DNA of 64,000 nucleotides from Skeletonema tropicum (Eukaryota > Bacillariophyta > Thalassiosirophyceae > Thalassiosirales > Thalassiosiraceae): assembly GCA_037178625.1 (NCBI GenBank), contig CM074128.1, positions 2,108,001 to 2,172,000 on the forward strand, given 5' to 3'. Below are positions 52,601-64,000 of this stretch, piece by piece. The notes beneath the pieces were generated by a model. That model was not told where the DNA came from, did not search any database, and saw nothing but the letters and a program-made list of their open reading frames with translations. Position numbers and translations under genes: made by a program. Within the stretch, counting starts at the first letter, position 1, and the number at the start of each line of letters is the position of its first letter.

Positions 52601-55600
52601 ATACTTTTAACGGCAAGAACGGGGGTACTGCTGAGGATGCGGATTTGCTAGCGGAGCTTAGAGCAATTTCATACAAATCGTCGGGTAATCGATTTGATCT
52701 TAAAGACGACGACAATAATGCGGAATCCTCAGGCAACGCTGTTGATTGTAACGTGGCAACTGGAGCTGCAGCTTTGCAACCAAATGAAAAGAAGAATGAT
52801 CCTTCTTCCAAGCCTATGCCTCCTTGGAAACAAAAACGCGCTGCTGTGAAAAAGACGCCATCATCTGATTTTAATGTTGATGTTGTGGCTGCAGCTCCAC
52901 CTGCTCCAGTAGTGATTGATACGTTTGAAAGTGCTACGAGTGACGAATCATTTGTCACTGCCGCAGATGAAAAGGATATGTACATTAGTAATGACGCAAA
53001 TGAAGATATCTATCAAAGAGAAGCTACTGAACTACCTGCAACACAGAATATGGGCATAAAGTCAAATTTGCCTAATACGTTCAATGGCAAGAATGGTGGT
53101 ATTGCTGAGGATGCGGATTTGTTGGCAGAGTTAAGAGCAATATCGAATAAAACGTCGGGAAGCCGATTCGAAGGAGATGAAGACGACAACGTCCCAACTT
53201 CCACCTCCGCTACAACACCTGTTCAGAGTCATTCAAACGAGAAGTTCCGTGATGATGGGAATGAAAATGTTGAGAATTCTTCCAAATCAAACAATTCTAA
53301 CGACGATAAGCCTTGGAAGAAGAAGAACAAAGATAAAGCGTCTGGCTCATTGCCACCTTGGAAGGTGAAACGTGAAAAGAACTCATTTGATAATAGTCAC
53401 TCTGAATCTGTGTCAGATCCTTTCCAGAATGCTCTGGTGGAGGATGCAAATCCGAGTAATACGCATGTGGTTTCTGCGCCTCCCAATCATGAGCCAAAGG
53501 AGGAGAATATGGGCATCAAATCGAGTTTGCCCAACACTTTTAATGGGAAGAATGGTGGTAATGCCGAAGATGCTGATTTACTGGCTGAGCTACGAGCAAT
53601 ATCAATGAAAAACTCTAGCAGCAGATTCAGTGATGGCGATAACGACGAAGTAAAACCAAGCGCAAGTGGTAGTGATGCGTCGACGAAACCAAAATCGGCT
53701 TCGGATAAACCGTGGCAGAAAAGCAAACCAAGTACAAACGATGATTCACGCCCCTTACCGCCTTGGAAGCAGAAGGGGGCAAAGAAGAGCGTATTTGCGG
53801 GTGGCGAGATGGATGTAACTGTTGCTACATCTTCAGTTCAAAGTACAAAAGAGATTGTGTGCAAATCTGATTCTGAGCCGAAAGAGGAAGTTATGGGAAT
53901 CAAATCTCAATTCACCAACACTTTCAAAGGTGATCGTGGTGGTCCCGCTGAAGATGCTGATCTATTGGCCGAGTTAAGAGCTATATCCAAGAATTCTTCG
54001 AGCAATAGATTTGTAGATACTGAAGATTTGAAAGATATGCAAAGCCAAAAATCTCAAGGTTCTATGCATGAGGTTGCACCGAAATCCACTGTCACTCAGC
54101 CGTTGCCAACAGTGCAAAAAACTCTGCCCAAGACTGACAGTGTAGACTTGTCTGCAATGAATCCGTTTCCTACTGCATCTGCTCCTCCTGCTGAGGAAAT
54201 CAATATCACGCTTGATGGATTAGATGAATCACTAGCGTCGTCAAACTGGCAGATTCGTAAATCATCTTATCAATTCTTGCAGCAGAAAATACAGGCGGTA
54301 TTATCCGGCAGGGAACCCTTAAATCAACTGAGTGGAGACGACGTGTATTCGTCGCTCGACAATGCCATAACGAAGGCATTGGGCGATAAAAACGCCGGAG
54401 CCCTCGATTCCGCTCTAACTTTGTCTGTCACATATTCGGATTGCTGCGAAGGTGCTTGTTCTGAAGAGACTGCAAGTCGGATCATGCTGCTGCTATTGAA
54501 AGGTGCTGCATTTGCGTCCTCCCGCCCTTCTACTCTCAAATCAACCCAAGAATTAGTATTTAAATTGATTGAAGTTGCTCCAGAAGGCTCATCGACAGCA
54601 GACAATGTCATTGATCTCATCCAGCAGCATGGCCTCAAAGCGAAGAAGCCGAAAGTGGTCAAATTTGCAGCATCACTCGTTTTGCAGTTAATGCAAGAGT
54701 TTGGAACAGGTGTTTTCAATGTGTCGAAGTTATCTGCTGTTCATGAAACTCTCGTGGGGAACTCGAATGATAAGATTCGCGCGGTTGGGATCGAAGTTCT
54801 GGCTGAATTGTGCCGTTCTTTTGCCTCCAAAACACCATTGCAAGCACTTGTTGACAAGCTGAAGAAATCACAACAAACTCAGTTGGACTCACTCCTAGAA
54901 AAACAGCCTACAGCAACACCTCCTTCAAGACGCCTTAGGTGTATGCGTGGTGTTAAAACTGTGACGCAGTCGCCTGAAGAAGCTTTAGCTGCTCTAAAGA
55001 AAAAAGAGGAAGAAGAAAGGCTAAAAAGGCTTGCGACAAGGCCGGCAGTCAATTTGCTCCAAGTACTTCCTCAAACTTGTTACGCAGATAAAATCAAAGA
55101 AGTCAAGTGGAGTGAAAAGGTTGCGGCCCTCGATGCACTGATTGAGGCAGGTGGGGAGCAGCCATACAAAATATTGAATGGGAGATACACGACGCTCCTG
55201 CGTGAACTCAAGCAGCTGTTGAGTCATACGCATTATTTAGTGTGTTCAAAAGCACTCGCTGCTATTGGAATGCTGGCAGAAGGGGTCGGGGAGCCTATTT
55301 CGTCTGATTTAACATATCTTCTACCTACCATCGTTCCTCTTTTCAAGGATAAGAAAGTGGGGAAAGCAGTCATGTCTTGTCTAGATCAAATGTTCGGTAA
55401 CGCCCTTCGTTTTGATCACTTTCTGGGCAGTAGTGACTCAATTTTGTCATCACTAGATGAAAAGAAAGAAAAAAATGCTCTAGTCCGAAAGTCAGTGTTG
55501 GAGTTTCTCTCTCGCTGCATTGTGTCGAGTGGGGGTCGTGGTACTTGCGGAACACTCACCAGCCAACATGCAAAAGATCTGTGTAAGATTTCGTGCGACA

Positions 55601-58600
55601 AGTTGAAAGACTCTGATGCAAGCACCCGGAAGGCCGCGACAGATGTTCTCGTCTCGTTGCTCAATAACAAAGATGAGGTTATTGTTTCTACCGCAGAGAA
55701 GGCCACATCCTCTCTTCAGTCATCGAATCCGCGGGCATTCAAGACACTGTCACTCGCGACGAAAAGCGGTAAAGCCGATGCTAGTAAGAGTGGAGGCCGT
55801 AGGCCAGGAACGGCCCCTTTGAAAACGTCATCACAATCGAACAAATCTGGTACAACAAAAGCCAGACCTACAACAGCACCAAGATCTAAGACTGCAAATG
55901 TTCCCTCTGCTCCAGGAAAGAATGTACCAAGATCTGGAGCAGCTGATGAAAAGTTCGATGAAGATGCATTACCTTCTCTTGAAGAATCAATAGAGAGCCT
56001 TTCTGAGCTTGGCATCCCACAATGGGGCGATGATGCGGACAACGGGGGTGTTCTTGCCGGAATCCAATGTAAGATTTGATTACCGTTTTGTTTTGATTTC
56101 ACCTTGTTGCCTCTGTCTAACCTTTTATTCAGCATCGAATTGGAAGCAGAGAATGGTGGCTTTGAATAATCTTGCAACTCACTTTGAGAGTAATGGTGAC
56201 CGTCAGTTTTCCTCTATTGCTTCTCTATTTGTGCTTGTCAAGGCATGCACCAAATCCTTTCAAGAGAGCAATTTCAATGTTGCGAAGGCTATCCTTGAGT
56301 TGTGCAAAGTTCTATTCAACATCTATGCAGACAGGCAAGCGTCTCCAGAAGCTTTCCTTTACGTCCCAGTAGTCAAGCTTGCTGCTGAAAAGATCGGGGA
56401 TAGAAAGTTGTCAGCTTCATCGTCGTCTTGCTTAGATTCCATCTGCATCGTCAAAGATCCTCAACGAGTTCTGCAAGTGGCGACGAAAGCGGTTGACGGT
56501 GTGAAATCTCCTTTGGTACACGAGGCGCTGCTTGTCTGGATTAAATCATTTAGTGTGAACTTTGGCTTGACCGCGCTCTCTCAGGGCGTAAAGGATGTTT
56601 TAGTTTGGATTTTGAAAGAGTCGGAGAGCAATAACATGAAAGTCAAAAATGCCGCTCGTGATGTGTTGGGCGAGATGTACACGCAACTTGGGCCAGTGCT
56701 GGAATCGTTTGTGAAGTCAAGCGATGTCAGTTCAAGTGTGTCTTCGATGGTGGAAAAAGTTTTGAAGGACAGCGCATACGATCCAAATGCCAACCAGGTA
56801 GAGAGGAAGTTAAAGTGCATTACCATGTCATCGTCAAATGATACGAATGGGAGCTCTGGTAAAAAGGGGAATGCATCGTCAATGCTGGCTTTGCCCACAG
56901 CTGACCTCATGTCCGCTCTAAAGAGTGATTGTCTTGATCGAATGAACGATACTGGAGACAAAAAGTCTTGGCGTAACAGGAAGGAGGCCTTAGATGAAGT
57001 TAACGCTGCGCTTGGTAAATGTGGAGGTCTTCTGTCAACCGAAGGGAAAGCATTTTTACAGCTGAAACAACTTGCAGAGAATCTTCGATTGCGACTTAAT
57101 GATTCACAGAGCAATCTAAAGCCTCTTGCTGCTTCGGTCATAGGTTCATTTCTTTCTCATCTCGATGATACGGCGCAAGCGAAGCTAGGATCAATCGTTT
57201 TCCCCGCGCTTGTGAACGCTGCCATGAATGACATTAAAAAAACTATGCGCGATGCTGCCGTGTCATCGTTGGAATTAGGAACTGAGAGTCCAAAACAAAA
57301 TGGTGGAGGTACAAACGCACCTTCGGTAGAGGCTTTTATTCTGTCCTTGGAATCTGAGCTATCTGATGCTTCGATAAAGTCAACAGGTCTCCCTGATGTG
57401 TTGGTATTTCTTACTGCGAAGATGGAAACAATCATTGCCACAACTGAGCAAGTGAAATCATCGGTTCATCGACCATTGGCCAAAGTGATTATCAGGAGTC
57501 TGCTTTCGCCAAAATCAGGAAGTAGATCTGCCGCGGAGAGTCTGTTGGCAGTTTGTTCAAAGAACAATTTCGTGCCATCTGCAACTTTTGATAAAGAAAT
57601 CGGCAAGCTGTCGCCCGCACAGCAGCGGACAGTGCGATCATTCATTCCGAAAATGTCTAAGCAGGATCAGGAACTTGTAGATACTTTCAAGAAAGCCTCC
57701 GAAAGACCACGTCGGCCTGGGCAAATGATGTCAAATCGTCAAACAACTCAAGTAGGAGGCCCTAAGAACAAGGCAACAATGCAGTCGACTCGGGGTGGGG
57801 GTCCTCCGAGGAAGAGCAACAACATAGTTGAGACGAATGTTCTACCGGTGAATCCTTTGCAGATGAATAATGCGAGATCAGCGAAGCCGAAGGAACAACG
57901 TTTAGCAATGTTGGGTAAAGGTGACAGCTGGCCTGAATATTCCGAGGAGCCATCTAGTGATACTATTCAAGCTCTCCGCAAATCTTGGTCCTCGTTCATC
58001 CCCTCGTCCTCGATTGATGTTTTGCTACCTCAAAGTGGATTGCGCACTCATGAAGACTGCATTAGTGGTTGCGATCTCCTTTCCAAAGCAATAGGCTACT
58101 CAAGGGACAACAACGATTCTTCTTTCCTGGAACTGCTTGATTTCATTTTTAAGTGGGCTACGTGCGCCGTTTTGTTGCGGAACCACACGTCTGGTTTCCG
58201 CATGCTGCTCTCAACGATTCGTGACCTGTTCGAGCGTCTAGATGAGCTTTCATATGTAATTAGTGATGCCGAAGCACTCTTATTGCTACCATATTTGGTG
58301 GACAAGGCCGGTGTAGCGAAGTTACAATTGAAAGAAGAAATTTTGACCATATTTACACTCGTCACAACGAAGAAAGTTTATCCATCGCAAAAGTTTGGCT
58401 CGGTTTGTATGAAAGTATTGGAGAAATCAAAATCGAATCCTTCGCGATCTCTTGCAGCAGAGTTGGCCTCTGTTGCGGTTCAATCTACAGGAGTGTCCGC
58501 AATTGGAAAGAAGGGGCTTATAATTTTGAGTAACGCCTTGAATGAAGAGACAGTGGCTGAGGCTAAAAAGGTATACATTGATCTCTTCGAAATTGTCGTG

Positions 58601-60086
58601 GAGAAATTGAAAGGCGACACCGACAAATTGTTCTCGGCTATTAAACCCACTGACAAAGTGAAAGCAATGATTATGGAACGTTGTGCTAAACAACCTCCTG
58701 TTGCAGCACACAGTAGTCCCAAAAGATCGCCTCCAAAAAAGATTGCACCACCAGTTAGTCAATACTCACCGACGAATGGTCAAGAAGCTCCCGCATTGTC
58801 TTCTTCTGCAGTGGCAACAGGAAACTTGCGGGCTCGGCTTCAGAAGTCGAAAGAGACCAAAATGTCTGAGGAATCGCATCGCTTGCCTCCAGTGATCGAC
58901 ACCTCAAGCGCAACAAGTTCTCCTTCCTGTCATACCCCTCGAACTACTTCAACCGATACGGAATACAATGGAATCATGACTGACATCAACTGGATGACCA
59001 AAACGGAGGGATGCAAATCAACCGATATTGTGAGAGGCACGGATGCCATACATTCGCTTCGCTCTCACATTTCAAACAATGAAAACAGTTCAATAGACCA
59101 TATCAAGAGAGATGCCTTTCGTGAAAAGATTGAATCGGACTACAACACGTGCATGACCACTGTGGCTAGGTATGTGATTTCTGTTCTAAGTACTCGTGAA
59201 GTGTATTATGTGGCATACTTTGTCTAACCTATCTTGTTTTGTCCGCAGTGCACTTGAATTTGCTTTTGATCATGGAGGCAAAAACGCCCAGCTGCCTTCT
59301 GCATTAATTAACGAAACAGTCTCTGCACTATCACACCTGATTCGAATGGAATGCTGTAGGTCAAAAATGACTCAGGATACGGTTGAAAAACTTGTCAAAA
59401 TACTCGTGTCTGCGCTCCTTGATGAACGTATTCATATTAATCATGATGTTGTGAAGGCAACTAACAAGGTGAGATGTTTCTTCTCGGCATTGAAATTCTC
59501 CATTTGCAGCAAATGCCTGACTTTGCTTTGTTTTTGTACTTCACAGGTTGCCATGCGAGCAGTAGTGACACCTTCACTTGACAATTCCTTGAACGCTCTG
59601 ATTTCGGTGCAAGTATCTATCTTAGACCCAATGGAAGGGAGTGCCCCAAGCGAAAAATTTAGATTGAAGTTTTCCAGAGTGCTGGAGAAGCTGTTGAAAA
59701 GGATTGTCAAAGATCGTAATGAATCTAGCCTAGCCAATCCTTTCGGTGAATTGAAAGAGTTGGGCCCACTGTTGGCTTCCATCGATTGGATTATTGAAAC
59801 AGTTGAAGAGATTTCGAAAGTGGGTTATGTCCCAGAAGAGTTGCTGACACCCTCGAAATCAATGACAAGATATCTCCTACTTGAACTCGTCAAATGCAAA
59901 AAAGGTAAAGTGCGAGAAACTGTGTATGATCTTGGAGATGACGTCAATTTTATCGAGCCACTTCTTCGTGAGTGTGAGCTGGAGTTGGGAATACAGCCGC
60001 CGCCTCCTGCGGCAGTATCGGAGGAGAGTACTTTCAGGGAGCGGCTGGAAGCTCTCAAACGACAAAGAGAGAGTACTGGCAAATAA
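48798..60086 (+). CDS. Giant XMAP215/TOG-type microtubule protein with SAP domain and ~12-copy repeat array
   Basis: With one extra base removed near 51222 and three introns (56069-56132, 59170-59248, 59469-59546), the frame is continuous for 3,689 codons. Residues ~12-48 form a SAP domain (LSVDQLRELCKERGLEVGGVKQ). About 1,650 residues of repeats follow. The C-terminal half is HEAT/TOG-like: SLASSNWQIRKSSYQFLQQKI, VKWSEKVAALDALIEAG, SSNWKQRMVALNNLATHFE, KSWRNRKEALDEVNAALGKCG. The role inferred is binding of tubulin and promotion of microtubule growth. The ATG at 48798 (MSETEEAADGE) is the first in frame. The family is usually about 2,000 aa, so the repeat array accounts for the excess length. 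SAP plus TOG is unusual. Confidence 0.85.
49190..54030 (+). repeat. Coding tandem array, ~11 full and 1 partial unit of ~390-470 bp
   Basis: Units recur at about 49676, 50096, 50516, 50936, 51335, 51721, 52140, 52574, 53047, 53507 and 53893, with a partial first unit at ~49197. Each encodes GIKS(N/S)LPNTFxGKNGG, then AEDADLLAELRAISNK and an RF/acidic stretch, then PLPPWKxK with Lys-rich residues, then DVDVVVAxAP and often DPFENA. The units at 49.7-51.0 kb are almost identical as DNA (period ~420 bp) while later ones diverge, so expansion is most recent at the 5' side. Confidence 0.92.
49573..49612 (+). repeat. CAA/CAG microsatellite encoding a 12-Gln tract
   Basis: A (CAA)n run ending in CAG encodes polyglutamine between the acidic N-terminal region and the first full repeat of the TOG protein. 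It is likely to be length-polymorphic. Confidence 0.8.
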
Positions 60087-60159
60087 TGAAGAAAACCTTG
60101 TGCGAACGTGTACTTCTACTGCATAAAAAATATATTATGAAGAGTTTACCATCGTTTAC

Positions 60160-62311
60160 CTAGCCAATTTTTGCACGCTTCAGTGATGAAATGAACATCG
60201 ATGGTGTCATCGAGTCATTTTCAGATTCTAATTTCTTCTTCGCCGAACGAGGTGTCGACTTCATTACCTTCTTGTTTACTTCGCTTGTATCCTCATTAGT
60301 TGCGTCGACATCCAAACCAGATTCGCCCTCTTCGTTTGTTTTTAAGCTTGTCACGGAAGAGGTACTATCATCATCTACTTCATTTTCCTTTTCCGCAAAT
60401 TCCACTTCAAATGCAAAGGAAGGTAGATCCTTCTGACTCACAATGTTTATTTCCAAGTCCATTGACTCTTTCCTTCCGTCCCACGAATTCACAATCTGTA
60501 GATAATCCATGACAAGAGGCCCCAGCTCAACTTTTTCGGTGTCCTGAGAAAACCGTAACGCAACAAAGAAGCTAGAAACATGCTTTCCATCATCCTCTTT
60601 CCTCGTAAAGAACTTTGCAAAGGGATATGCCTGTGTGCCAAAGCTAGGATTTTCCAAGCCAGCAATAAGAATTCGCATTCGTGCCTCACACAGCCCAAAC
60701 CACTCACGAAAGTCATCTTCTTGGGTACTAATGATATCAACCTGCAAATAGTTTGCATGTTGTTTAAAGAAATCATTCCCCTTGAACAAATCATTCCAAG
60801 TCTTTCGTCCAAAACATACATCGTGACTTATCTTGGTTGCCCTACGTAACTCATCTTGAATCCTTCGTAGCTGTGGCTCCCCAACGTTGTAGGATGAATT
60901 CATACTCGGATAACATGGTGTAATGATGGGCATCAAATGTTTGGCATCCCTGAAATTATTGATAGGATCCCATACTGGATGAGAACTCACTCCTTTGATA
61001 GGGCGATGTTGTTGCTCAGCCAATAAGACAGGGCGTGGCCATGTCCAATTTGCAAATGTTCGGAAGAATAAGTTTAGCAGCATGGATGCCTTTGCGTTTG
61101 GATTTTCTTTGCATACCCAGCACACCAAGATTGCCCAGCTGAGACAAGTGAATGACAGAAATACACTTGGGTCAGTACAGTTGACGTTCAACAGGAAGAC
61201 AAACAGACCTAAAAATGGTACATGTATAAACTCACTTGACACCACCCAAAAATCCCAACACGTTCGAATAAAGACCATGCACCCGTGCCCACTCTTTGAC
61301 AATCCTTAGCGTTAGCCGAAAGTTTTCTAATCGAGTAGGATTCGTTCCTACTGCTGATAACAAGTACTGTGATACACGTACACCATTGACGCAACGAACA
61401 GATGTTTCATCGAGACCGATTAGCATATCGTCTGAGACTACCACCTGTGCTATTTTGTTGGCTATTTCATCCAGCTCTTCCTGTTTTTGATCGACTATTG
61501 CTGTGGAAGAAGTTTCCACAGATATCGATTCTACATTGTCCTCCTTCACCTTCGTTTGCACTTTCTGCACTTGTTCCAATCTCACCTTGTGATCCGCCAA
61601 CCACCTCATCTGCAAACTAGTTACCCTCGCAAAAATCATATCAATCTTGATCCCATCCATACTAAATTTCACCACGGGTGTATACGCAGTCGCCACGGGG
61701 TGCAAATCACCCACCTCTGCATCATTCTTTAATACGGTTATCCAACTAGTGAAGAAGTCATGACGTTGTATGTGTGGTGGCGCGAGGACTAGGCAGTCGA
61801 CATCTGCGTCGGGGGTGTGTACTCCTAAGCGGTAGGAGCCGAATGATAGTAGATAGGGATGGTTGGAGGATGGAAATTCATTATTATTGGATGATGACGA
61901 CTTGTCGCTGGAAGTCAACAACATGTCCGCGTAGGATGTAGTGGGCAGTAGTGAATCTGACCAAGCGCAAAGCATGGAGTCGAGACGTTTCATAACACGA
62001 CGCCTATTTTGAATTCCATCAGATGATTCAATTAGATGTCGAGTGGTGGACACCTCGAGCAGTGAGTTGTTCAGTAAGGCGTGAGATATTTGGTTTCGAC
62101 TGCGTAGTTGTGGCTTGCTTCGGTGATTGTTGTTGTTGTGTCGATTGTTCTTGGCCTTGTAGTTCGTTCTGTGCTGCTGCTGATGTTGATGATACTGTTG
62201 TTGGCCCTGATGCGACTTGGCTTGATTATTTCTACGATTCCTACCTCGATTGTGCACGTTACCGTGTGGCTTCGAGATTACTGAGCCGCCTGGATCTTTT
62301 GCGGACATCAT
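60160..62311 (-). CDS. Canonical nuclear poly(A) polymerase, one intron
   Basis: Adds poly(A) to cleaved pre-mRNA 3' ends. Exons 61236-62311 and 60160-61138 (97-nt intron, GTGAGT...CTCAG) give 684 aa. The nucleotidyltransferase core has FGSYRLGVHTPDADVDCLVL (catalytic DxD), VKFSMDGIKIDMIFA (third Asp) and [42 protein letters not shown]. The latter is rebuilt by splicing. LMPIITPCYPSMNSSYNV and the RNA-binding C-terminal domain follow. The N-terminus is a long Asn/Gln/His/Arg low-complexity tract, and the C-terminus is Ser/acidic. It is convergent with the TOG gene (73 bp) and divergent from uL24. Confidence 0.93.
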
Positions 62312-62812
62312 GATTGCTGCTGTATGCCAGAAGGAATGAATGTTTGCCGTTGTGGTTGCACTAAAAGAAAGTGCTACACTTGTCTAAGTACTTTCCACTA
62401 CAACAAGTTGAAGGGAAGTTGTGGCCCAAAAAGGCCAGAAATCATCGCCGACAAGTTGCCGCAAACTATGCGAAGCCCAACAGGTTTTTCTTGCTCGCAA
62501 TAAAGGGGTCCGTCAATTAACCCTAACACACACATTAACTTCTTTGTCGCCTCATCCACCCTCAAAACTCAAAACTCGTGGCGAAGTGCCAGCTGCCAGC
62601 GACCAGCGACCATGATCATGATGATGGGTTGCCAATAGGAGTAATCCATAATATCGAATTGATTACTTGCGTAGATCTTTCCACTGCTTTTCCGCAGTGA
62701 TAGCCCCGTTCCAGAGTGCCACATATACATACGCCTATTAATATCGTAGCCATCGTCATCGGCAAACAAAGAAAACACACATCTTGTAATCAAAATCAAT
62801 AATTCGATCAAA
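62312..62812. other. Divergent promoter region of poly(A) polymerase and uL24
   Basis: About 500 bp without a supported gene. Short frames here overlap the start of uL24 on the opposite strand and have no recognisable domain. Confidence 0.4.
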
Positions 62813-63415
62813 ATGAGCGGCAGAGTCAAACTAATGGAAACGCTCATGCGTCCCAACCGATCCAAACTCAAGCGCACCCTCCTCCACAAACCCTCCCGAT
62901 GGAACATTGTCCGCGGCGACACAGTCCAAGTCATACAAAAAAATCATCCCGAGTACGGCAAGCAGGGGACCGTGGCGCAAGTCATGCGAGATCGAATGAG
63001 GGTGGTTGTCGAGGGTGTGAATATTGCTCCACGTCGGCTAAAGGGGGATCCGGAGCGGGGGGTCAAGGGTCAGACCATCATGAAGGAGCGATCGATCCAT
63101 TATTCGAATGTCAATTTGGTCGATCCAGTCACCGGCTTTCCCACCAAAGTTACCTACTCCTTCTTGGAGGATGGGACCAAAGTACGAATTAGTAAACGAT
63201 CTGGAGCGATTATTCCCAAGCCGGATATTTTAACACAGCGTAATCCGAGGAATTTGGTTTCGAGTAAGGAGAGTGATACGATTGAGGATGGGGAGGTTTG
63301 GGAGGCGACGTATGATGCGGACAGGCCGAGTAAGTGGGCTGCGATGAGGGAGGAGTTGTTGAAAACTTTGGAGGAGAAGCAGGGAGCAAATACTAATGCG
63401 GCAACTTCTTCGTAA
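62813..63415 (+). CDS. Mitochondrial-type ribosomal protein uL24
   Basis: The 200-aa KOW-domain protein reads WNIVRGDTVQVIQKNHPEYGKQGTVAQVMRDRMRVVVEGVNIAPRR, then IHYSNVNLVDPVTGFPTKVTYSFLEDGTKVRISKRSGAIIPKP, the bacterial L24-like pattern with a C-terminal extension typical of mitochondrial L24. The first ~30 residues (basic, hydroxylated, no acidic cluster) could be a matrix-targeting sequence. A plastid location is less likely because no signal peptide is visible. There are no introns. Confidence 0.88.
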   Translation: MSGRVKLMETLMRPNRSKLKRTLLHKPSRWNIVRGDTVQVIQKNHPEYGKQGTVAQVMRDRMRVVVEGVNIAPRRLKGDPERGVKGQTIMKERSIHYSNVNLVDPVTGFPTKVTYSFLEDGTKVRISKRSGAIIPKPDILTQRNPRNLVSSKESDTIEDGEVWEATYDADRPSKWAAMREELLKTLEEKQGANTNAATSS

Positions 63416-63564
63416 CACAGAGATGCACAGAGATGTTAGTGTGTATAGCAACTCATGATGAAGTGCCCATTTGATTGGAACGAGCCATTAAGAAGGGGTG
63501 GGAATTTTAATACACAATATTAGTTTACTGGCTCGATCTAGAATTACAACATCATCCAACTGTT

Positions 63565-64000
63565 TTATCTTGTCTCACTACTTGAATCAGAATGGTCTCT
63601 TTTCCAACTGACTCTCTTATTATTGCCAACTTCGCCTCTTCCTAGCGAGAAACTTCGCAACCCTTCTGTTTCAGTCGAAGTCAAAGGAGACTTCATTGCC
63701 AAATTCTTATGCACCTCATCGGCCATTCTCCTTGGCATATACCGTGCCAGCACGTCCACTGTCATACTCTCGAGTTCTTCTGTTTTTGTGTACCAATCTT
63801 TTTCCAAGCGAGCTTCATATTGAGAAATATCGTGATCTTTCTTGCAGTAGTCTACCGATCGGTGTGTAGTTTTTCGTGAGACGGACCGACGATGGATCCA
63901 GAACTGCCCTTTCCTTGAAAGCGCGAGATTTCAACTCCTTAGCCCTCTCATGTGCTCCGGCTCTAATCTTCTCTCTGCTATTCTTTGTGAACATTGGATA
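63565..64000 (-). CDS. Unidentified protein, 3' portion (runs off the window), one +1 frame break
   Basis: From the right edge the minus strand reads MFTKNSREKIRAGAHERAKELKSRAFKERAVLDPSSVRLTKNYTPIGRLLQERSRY. After skipping one base near 63830 it continues ISQYEARLEKDWYTKTEELESMTVDVLARYMPRRMADEVHKNL and ends DHSDSSSETR at 63565. It is charged and helical, with a Ser-rich tail. No family is recognised. The Met near 63995 may be internal. It is convergent with uL24. Confidence 0.5.

Noticed and set aside
1..64000. tRNA, rRNA or snRNA genes
   Set aside because: None was recognised by eye on either strand; a covariance-model search would be needed to exclude them.

Overview
The window is nuclear DNA from a photosynthetic stramenopile, most likely a centric diatom. 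The grounds are compact genes on both strands, short introns (64-175 nt) with GT-AG ends plus one GC-AG, a carrier with a signal peptide and an ASSFP motif resembling a diatom plastid pre-sequence, a Helitron with a DUF6570-type region, and an F-box/nucleotidyltransferase gene of a kind I associate with diatoms. The species is not identifiable by eye.

Layout. 1-16.8 kb holds housekeeping genes: a UCH deubiquitinase, eIF2D, a hexose-6-phosphate epimerase, an AAAP amino-acid transporter, an SLC25-type carrier with a probable plastid pre-sequence, a Wss1/SPRTN-like protease, the 60S export adaptor NMD3 and an RraA-fold protein. 16.9-27.3 kb is a DNA-replication and dNTP block: MCM7 (minus) divergent from dUTPase (plus), ribonucleotide reductase R2 (minus), an F-box/nucleotidyltransferase-like gene (minus) and ribonucleotide reductase R1 (plus). 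R1 stops abruptly at 27.26 kb, where a reverse-oriented, incomplete Helitron begins. A 765-bp inverted-repeat element sits inside that Helitron. 31.7-34.1 kb is repeats only: G/C-hairpin tandems, an 87-bp perfect tandem and seven copies of a ~185-200 bp satellite. 34.3-36.7 kb encodes an unusual receptor, an LsrB-like periplasmic binding domain fused to a 7TM GPCR. 37.5-48.5 kb holds an ABCC transporter, a ZIP transporter, ribosomal protein eL21, a tandem-duplicated M14 metallopeptidase and a TIPIN/Swi3 fork-protection protein with an SQ/TQ cluster. 48.8-60.1 kb is one giant TOG-domain (XMAP215-like) gene with a SAP domain and about 12 copies of a ~140-aa repeat. 60.2-64 kb has nuclear poly(A) polymerase, organellar uL24 and the end of an unknown gene.

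Together, MCM7, dUTPase, R2, R1 and TIPIN cover replicative helicase, dNTP supply, uracil exclusion and fork protection. Many otherwise well-conserved genes contain single-base frame breaks, nearly all +1 (one extra base). I treat these mainly as probable insertion errors in the sequence and describe the genes as functional with that caveat. Introns were placed by eye from splice sites plus protein continuity.
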